From positions 1 to 10,401 of the forward strand of contig CAXAVJ010000112.1 of NCBI GenBank assembly GCA_963972065.1: a stretch of 10,401 bases of DNA, written 5' to 3'. Made by a program: the position numbers and the translations under genes. The DNA is from UBA1479 sp963972065 (lineage in GTDB: Bacteria > Pseudomonadota > Alphaproteobacteria > Rhodospirillales > Casp-alpha2). Of this stretch, positions 6,320 to 10,401 are shown one piece after another (positions within the stretch are counted from its first letter, which is position 1; the number at the start of each line of letters is the position of its first letter). The notes beneath the pieces are model-generated. The model was not told the DNA's origin and made no database searches. It worked only from the letters and a program-made list of their open reading frames with translations.

Positions 6320-7675
6320 TTATAAAAGACGCCGGGGTGCGGACGCCGGCCGGAACAGATATTCCAGCAAGGTCCGCCGCCCGGTGCGCACGCGCACGCT
6401 GACCTGCATGCCCGGCAGGATTCTGTTAGCGTTGGGATCATCGCCGATGAAGGTCTGATCCAGGACGACCGTGGCGCGATAATAGGGCTTGCCGGCAGCG
6501 TCCATGAAAGTGCCAGCGGAAACATCGCGTAGTTCGCCGCCGACCAACCCTGCGCGTCCCGATCCCGCACCCGTGATCTGCACGGCGACCGGCTGGCCCA
6601 CGGTAACGCGGCTGATGTCGCGGGGGGCCAGGCGGACCTCGGCGATCAGGTCTTCGTCGACGGGCACGATTTCCATGACCGTTGCCCCTGCCGGCACGAT
6701 ACGGTCCTTGGCATAGCCGCCAATGCCCTTCACGAATCCCCTCACGGGGGCATGGATGTCGAAGGCGGCAACACGCGCCGCCAGTTGCTTCACTTCTTCC
6801 GAGGCCTGGGCAAGCTTGGCCGTGACAAGGCCGAATTCGGCCAGGGCTTCCTCACGGCTTTGGCTTTCCAGGGCGTCGAGTTCCGTCTTCGCCTCCTCGA
6901 CCGCCTGTGTCAGTTTCTCGCGGCGGGTGATGACCGTGGCCATGTCGCCGCGCACGTCGGCAACCTGACGGCGCACGTTGAGCAACAGAATCTTGGGGCT
7001 CAGGCCCTTGCGGAACAGTTCTTCCCGCATGGCCAGTTCCTCGGCCAGGATCTGTGCTTTTCGGGTCAAGGTTTCATCCTCGCCCTTCAGACGGTCGAGG
7101 TCTGACTGACGCTGTTGAATGCGCGATTCCAGGATGATGCGGCGGTTTTCCTGGGCGCGCTGATAGCCGTTGTAGACGGCCCATTGGTCCTGCACGAGGG
7201 ATTGGAACTTGGGGTCGGCAAAACCGAAATTGGGCTCGCGGCCGTCACCGATGGCGCGCAGGCGTTCGGCCTTGAGGGCAAGCGCCGCTTCCTCGATCCG
7301 CGCCTGCTCATGCCGCGCCTTGATCTGCGCCGGGTCGAGACGCAGCAGCACGGCCCCCTGGTCGACCAACTGACCTTCCATGGCCAGGACTTCAACCACC
7401 ACGCCGCCTTCAAGATGCTGGACCGCGCGCACCTGACCGGCGGGCACGACGGCGCCCTCGGCCTCGACCGTTTCCTGAACCTCGGCGAACGCCGCCCAAA
7501 TTCCCACGGCAGCGACAAGAACAACAAGCCCCGCGATCATGCCTCGCGACCACAGACGGCGGCGGCCTTCACCCGCCGACGCCGTGCCGTCTTCCAGCAC
7601 GACAAGGGCCGGCTGCCCCTGGGCGGGTGCCTGGGTTTCGGTGGTATAGGACGGGGTGGTGCCGGGCTGGGTCAT
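6320..7675 (-). CDS. HlyD-family type I secretion periplasmic adaptor (membrane fusion protein)
   Basis: The 451-residue protein has the architecture of type I secretion adaptors that link an inner-membrane ABC exporter to a TolC-like outer-membrane channel. A cytoplasmic tail of about 45 residues is followed by one membrane anchor (about 46-64), the first lipoyl half around HLEGGVVVEVLAMEGQLVDQG (87-107), long coiled-coil helices (about 118-315) and the second lipoyl half (DIHAPVRGFVKGIGGY). A beta-barrel region comes next, and then the HlyD C-terminal signature PGMQVSVRVRTGRRTLLEYL. Length and order are normal and nothing is missing. ATG 7675 overlaps the stop codon of the upstream ABC gene (ATGA at 7675-7672) and has only a weak ribosome site, so translational coupling is likely. 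No TolC homologue and no obvious RTX-type substrate lies in the window. Confidence 0.93.
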   Translation of the reverse strand: MTQPGTTPSYTTETQAPAQGQPALVVLEDGTASAGEGRRRLWSRGMIAGLVVLVAAVGIWAAFAEVQETVEAEGAVVPAGQVRAVQHLEGGVVVEVLAMEGQLVDQGAVLLRLDPAQIKARHEQARIEEAALALKAERLRAIGDGREPNFGFADPKFQSLVQDQWAVYNGYQRAQENRRIILESRIQQRQSDLDRLKGEDETLTRKAQILAEELAMREELFRKGLSPKILLLNVRRQVADVRGDMATVITRREKLTQAVEEAKTELDALESQSREEALAEFGLVTAKLAQASEEVKQLAARVAAFDIHAPVRGFVKGIGGYAKDRIVPAGATVMEIVPVDEDLIAEVRLAPRDISRVTVGQPVAVQITGAGSGRAGLVGGELRDVSAGTFMDAAGKPYYRATVVLDQTFIGDDPNANRILPGMQVSVRVRTGRRTLLEYLFRPASAPRRLL

Positions 7676-10098
7676 CGTTCGGCCAAAGTCTGTCCGACCC
7701 TCCCTTCCGCGTAAAGCTGTTCCAGGACCGCCGACGATGGTCCCTCGGCGTGAGTCCGCCCACCTTCCAGCCAGATCACCCGGTCGGCCAGACGGATGAT
7801 CTGCGGCCGATCCGTGGCGACGATCACGGTCGTGGTGCCGCGTAATTCCTCGATGGCACGCAACAGGGCCTGTTCGCCTTCCGGGTCTAAATGGCGTTCC
7901 GGCCCGTCGAGCAACAGCAGGCCGCTGTGGCGCAAATAGCCGCGGGCCAGCGCGACCCGTTTCAGGAACCCCGGCTGCGGATCGCGGTCGATCAATCCCA
8001 TATTGACGGCCAGGCCGAACCGCCGGTTCCCGCCGACACCCGTTTCCAACACGCGGATGTCCTCCATCACACCGGCGAGATTGCAGGCGGATTGGATATC
8101 CGCCTCCGAGGCGACCGGGTTCATCAGCCGCAAATTGTCCTCAATGCTGAGCGGCAGAAATTCCGGCAGTTCCGGCACATAGGCGACGGACTGGCGCAAC
8201 TGCACGGGATCGAACAGGCCCGTTTCGACGCCGTCCAAGCGGGCGTGTCCGGCGGCGGCGGGCGCCAGTCCGGCCAGCACTCGTAACAACGCCGACTTGC
8301 CCGACTGATAGTCACCGACAACGGCGACGACCTCGCCGGGATCGGCATAAAGCGACACATCGTCGAGCGGCATTTCGATGCCGCCCGTGGACGCCGTCGA
8401 CAGACCGCTGACATCAACATGCCCGGCCAAGGTGCGTGGCGGTAGCGACGGCCGGGCGGCGCTGCGCTCGGCCCGGATCGCATGCAGACGTCCTGCCTGG
8501 GTCAGGCCGCACCACAAGCGCGCGGCGTTGCCGGCCTCGTCCGTCACGCCGGCGACCGCGCGAAGGGCCGCCGCCGTCAACAGGACAGACGCCGCCAAGG
8601 CCCCCTGGCTCAGACCATCGGAAAGGCTCAGGTAGGCCCCGGCCGCTGCTGTCGCGGCAACGGTGGCACCTGCGATCCAACGTCCGACCAAAGCAACACG
8701 GCGGATGCGGTCGGCAGCATCGCGCCGGGTACGGGCCACCTCGGCGGCGGCACGCTCAATCCGCCGGGCGACGGCGTCCTCGCAGCCGGCCGCGATCGCG
8801 TCGGCACGGACACGAACGGACTCAAACCAGTTTTGGGCGGATTCTCCGGCCGCACCAACGGCCCGTGCCGTCGCGCTGCGCACGCCCTCCTTCAACACCC
8901 AGCCCGTGACGGCGATGGCGAAGACACCGACGGCGGGGACGGCAACCAATGCGCCCGCAAGATATGCCACGGCGGCAAGGGCGATTGCCGCGGCCGGCAG
9001 GCCGAGTGCGGCCCGCACCAGCCGCACCGGCGGCTCCGCGCCGCCCGCGTGAAAGTCATCAAACCGGCTGCGCCGCGCGCCCGCCGTGGTGTCCTTCAAG
9101 GTTTCCGGCGGCAGGAACAGGGTCCGCGTCAGGGCACCCAGGGCAAGGCCCGCCGCCGCCGTCGCCACGGGAGCGGCCATGCGGTCCCGCCAGGTACGGA
9201 ATGGAATCTCAACCACCACGGCCAACGCCGCCGCCCCGGCGAAGAATAGAATCATGGGCAAGGCCGCCGAGGGCACGGCATCGTCGAGCGCCACCAGCAG
9301 CAACAACGGCGCGGCCAGCGCCAGGGCTCCCTGAACCAGCGCCAAAGCACCCAGGACACGCAGCCGACCCCGCAGCACCGACCGGAGGAAGGCAAGCGGT
9401 TCCGCCGGCGGCGCGGCATCCGCCATCGGTTCGGCGGCGGTGAAGACATGCACCCGCCCAGCACGCCGGTCACGGGCGATGGGCCGACGGGTGCGCGTTG
9501 CCCCGTCGAACCCGGGCAAGGAATTCTGGCCGAACCGCTCCAGCACCAGGGCGTCGCCGGACTTGGTGATGAACAGGGCTGGGAAATCCTGCGGCCCGAG
9601 TTCGTTAAGTCTGGCGCGGAACGACCTTGAGCGGAACCCGAGCCGGGCCAGGACCGTCACCGCGCCGGAAGTATCCAGTGGCGCGTTGAAGGCCGGCAGA
9701 ACTTCGGCCACCTGACGCGGTGCCCCATTCCAATCCAGGGCCTCAAGCAGTTCACGCAGGCAATGGGCGATGTTGCTACCGCCCGCCAGCGATGCCGCCA
9801 TGGTCCAATCGTCCGGCAGGTCCACGGCCTCGGACAACGCCACTTCCAGATCCTGGGGGCTGGGCGGCGCTTCCTCGGGCGCCGGCTCGGCAATACCGAC
9901 TGCGGCCTCGGACGACAGGGCCAACAGCGGTGGCGGCACCTGGGCGTGAGGATCGATCCCTTCCAGCCGGTTGAGGCGCAGCGCGCGCCACGGCCCCCGA
10001 GGACGCGCGGCCTCCGCTTCCACGATGCTGTCCAACCCCGCCGACAGGGCATGGGTGAACAGGGCTTCCGTTGCTTCGAAGTGAGGGATGCGGCCCAT
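7672..10098 (-). CDS. Type I secretion-like ABC protein with C39-like domain and degenerate ATPase domain
   Basis: This 808-residue protein has an N-terminal extension (1-85), a C39-like domain (about 86-220), a transmembrane exporter domain with hydrophobic segments near 248-270, 280-300, 364-401, 472-492 and 499-518, and a nucleotide-binding domain (about 560-808). The C39-like part lacks the ECG motif and the catalytic His, so it is not a peptidase. In the NBD, Walker A GDYQSGKS is intact (595-602, Lys601). The Q-loop Gln is Glu643, the LSGGQ signature is replaced by QPGFL, the Walker B catalytic Glu is Gly732 (LLLLDG) and the H-loop His is Asp763 (VATDRP). ATP may bind, but ordinary hydrolysis is doubtful. 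The frame could open at 10158, but ATG 10098 lies 4 bases after the upstream stop with GGAGGG at 8-base spacing. It is the middle gene of a coupled ABC-ABC-HlyD operon. Confidence 0.9.
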   Translation of the reverse strand: MGRIPHFEATEALFTHALSAGLDSIVEAEAARPRGPWRALRLNRLEGIDPHAQVPPPLLALSSEAAVGIAEPAPEEAPPSPQDLEVALSEAVDLPDDWTMAASLAGGSNIAHCLRELLEALDWNGAPRQVAEVLPAFNAPLDTSGAVTVLARLGFRSRSFRARLNELGPQDFPALFITKSGDALVLERFGQNSLPGFDGATRTRRPIARDRRAGRVHVFTAAEPMADAAPPAEPLAFLRSVLRGRLRVLGALALVQGALALAAPLLLLVALDDAVPSAALPMILFFAGAAALAVVVEIPFRTWRDRMAAPVATAAAGLALGALTRTLFLPPETLKDTTAGARRSRFDDFHAGGAEPPVRLVRAALGLPAAAIALAAVAYLAGALVAVPAVGVFAIAVTGWVLKEGVRSATARAVGAAGESAQNWFESVRVRADAIAAGCEDAVARRIERAAAEVARTRRDAADRIRRVALVGRWIAGATVAATAAAGAYLSLSDGLSQGALAASVLLTAAALRAVAGVTDEAGNAARLWCGLTQAGRLHAIRAERSAARPSLPPRTLAGHVDVSGLSTASTGGIEMPLDDVSLYADPGEVVAVVGDYQSGKSALLRVLAGLAPAAAGHARLDGVETGLFDPVQLRQSVAYVPELPEFLPLSIEDNLRLMNPVASEADIQSACNLAGVMEDIRVLETGVGGNRRFGLAVNMGLIDRDPQPGFLKRVALARGYLRHSGLLLLDGPERHLDPEGEQALLRAIEELRGTTTVIVATDRPQIIRLADRVIWLEGGRTHAEGPSSAVLEQLYAEGRVGQTLAER

Positions 10099-10102
10099 CG
10101 TC

Positions 10103-10401
10103 TCAGCCCTCCCCGTCCGGACCCTGGAAGGGGTTGGCCCCACCCTCGTCGGCTTCATCGCCAGCCGCGCCGATGTCCGGCGCCGGCTTCAGACTGTCGA
10201 GATCGATTTCGCGGTCAGCCATGATGCGCAGGCCCGCCTGGGTCGAGGCGAAGACGATGGTGACCCGACCCTTGAGCCGCGCCAGAACTTCCGAGACCGT
10301 GCGCACATCCTGGCTGTCGAGATTTTCCGTGGCACGGTCGAGCAACAGTATCTTCGGCTTGAAGGCAAGGGCGCGGGTCACCGCGACATGCTGGCGGAAC
10401 C
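10103..10401 (-). CDS. ABC transporter ATPase domain, C-terminal end (cut by the right edge), degenerate motifs
   Basis: The last 98 residues of an ABC protein are visible, reading FRQHVAVTRALAFKP, then Walker B ILLLDR, D-loop region ATENLDS, and the H-loop strand VTIVFAST. The layout after the signature motif is unmistakably that of an exporter NBD. However, the Walker B Glu is Arg (codon 10336-10334) and the H-loop His is Ser (codon 10246-10244), so this half would not hydrolyse ATP in the usual way. A Gly/Asp/Glu-rich tail ends at TGA 10105-10103. The membrane domain and Walker A lie beyond the window. The stop is 4 bases from the next ABC gene, suggesting a co-translated pair and perhaps a heterodimer. 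No start is visible. Confidence 0.85.
   Translation of the reverse strand, partial: FRQHVAVTRALAFKPKILLLDRATENLDSQDVRTVSEVLARLKGRVTIVFASTQAGLRIMADREIDLDSLKPAPDIGAAGDEADEGGANPFQGPDGEG
10107..10112 (-). promoter_or_regulatory. Ribosome binding site GGAGGG of the 808-residue ABC gene
   Basis: GGAGGG on the minus strand lies inside the last codons of the upstream ABC gene and ends 8 bases before ATG 10098. It decides this start over the in-frame ATG at 10158, which would lie deep inside the upstream gene. Confidence 0.65.

Noticed and set aside
6307..6350. Possible terminator between the Nudix and HlyD genes: palindrome TTTTATAAAA and two GACGCCGG copies
   Set aside because: The palindrome is AT-only with no GC stem, and the GACGCCGG copies are direct repeats inside the HlyD coding region, so no rho-independent terminator is supported.
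10099..10158. Earlier ATG (10158) for the 808-residue ABC gene
   Set aside because: It would overlap the end of the upstream ABC gene by 56 bases, and its extra residues look like out-of-frame sequence. ATG 10098 has a well-placed GGAGGG.
6320..10401. The secretion operon as a decaying pseudogene cluster
   Set aside because: Both ABC frames visible here and the HlyD frame are open, coupled and keep family features outside the catalytic positions. Decay is not excluded for the part beyond the right edge.

Overview
The window is GC-rich DNA from a Gram-negative bacterium, most likely an alphaproteobacterium of Rhodospirillales type. The main reason is the order mfd–sdhE / recG–DUF502, with a RecG N-terminus and an SdhE typical of that class. 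This placement is inference from remembered synteny, not a search. There are nine protein-coding genes, two of them cut by the window edges. I see no rRNA, tRNA, CRISPR array, insertion sequence or phage gene. Genes are tightly packed and no gap exceeds 300 bases.

Left part (1-3510): the minus strand carries sdhE (FAD assembly factor for succinate dehydrogenase), followed after about 20 bases by the start of mfd (transcription-repair coupling factor), which runs off the left edge. recG (branch-migrating DNA helicase) is transcribed divergently on the plus strand. A 96-base divergent spacer holds a plausible sdhE-mfd promoter.

Middle part (3507-6306): a DUF502/COV-family membrane protein (minus) meets recG tail to tail, and the two stop codons share one CTAG palindrome. 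Upstream of it on the minus strand lie an alpha/beta hydrolase of the haloacetate-dehalogenase family and a small stand-alone cyclic-nucleotide-binding protein, probably co-transcribed. A 162-base divergent spacer then leads to a Nudix hydrolase on the plus strand, apparently preceded by a six-codon mini-ORF that overlaps its start.

Right part (6320-10401, minus): a tightly coupled type I secretion-like operon. In order of transcription it holds the C-terminal end of one ABC protein (partial), a complete 808-residue C39-like/TMD/NBD ABC protein, and a HlyD-family periplasmic adaptor. The spacings are 4 bases and an ATGA overlap. The most unusual observation is here: the ATPase domains of both ABC proteins lack the Walker B catalytic glutamate and the H-loop histidine, and neither shows an LSGGQ signature, yet both frames are open and translationally coupled. 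Two smaller oddities are a Cys in place of Arg in the RGxxE motif of SdhE, and a Ser where the halide-binding Tyr is expected in the dehalogenase-like hydrolase.
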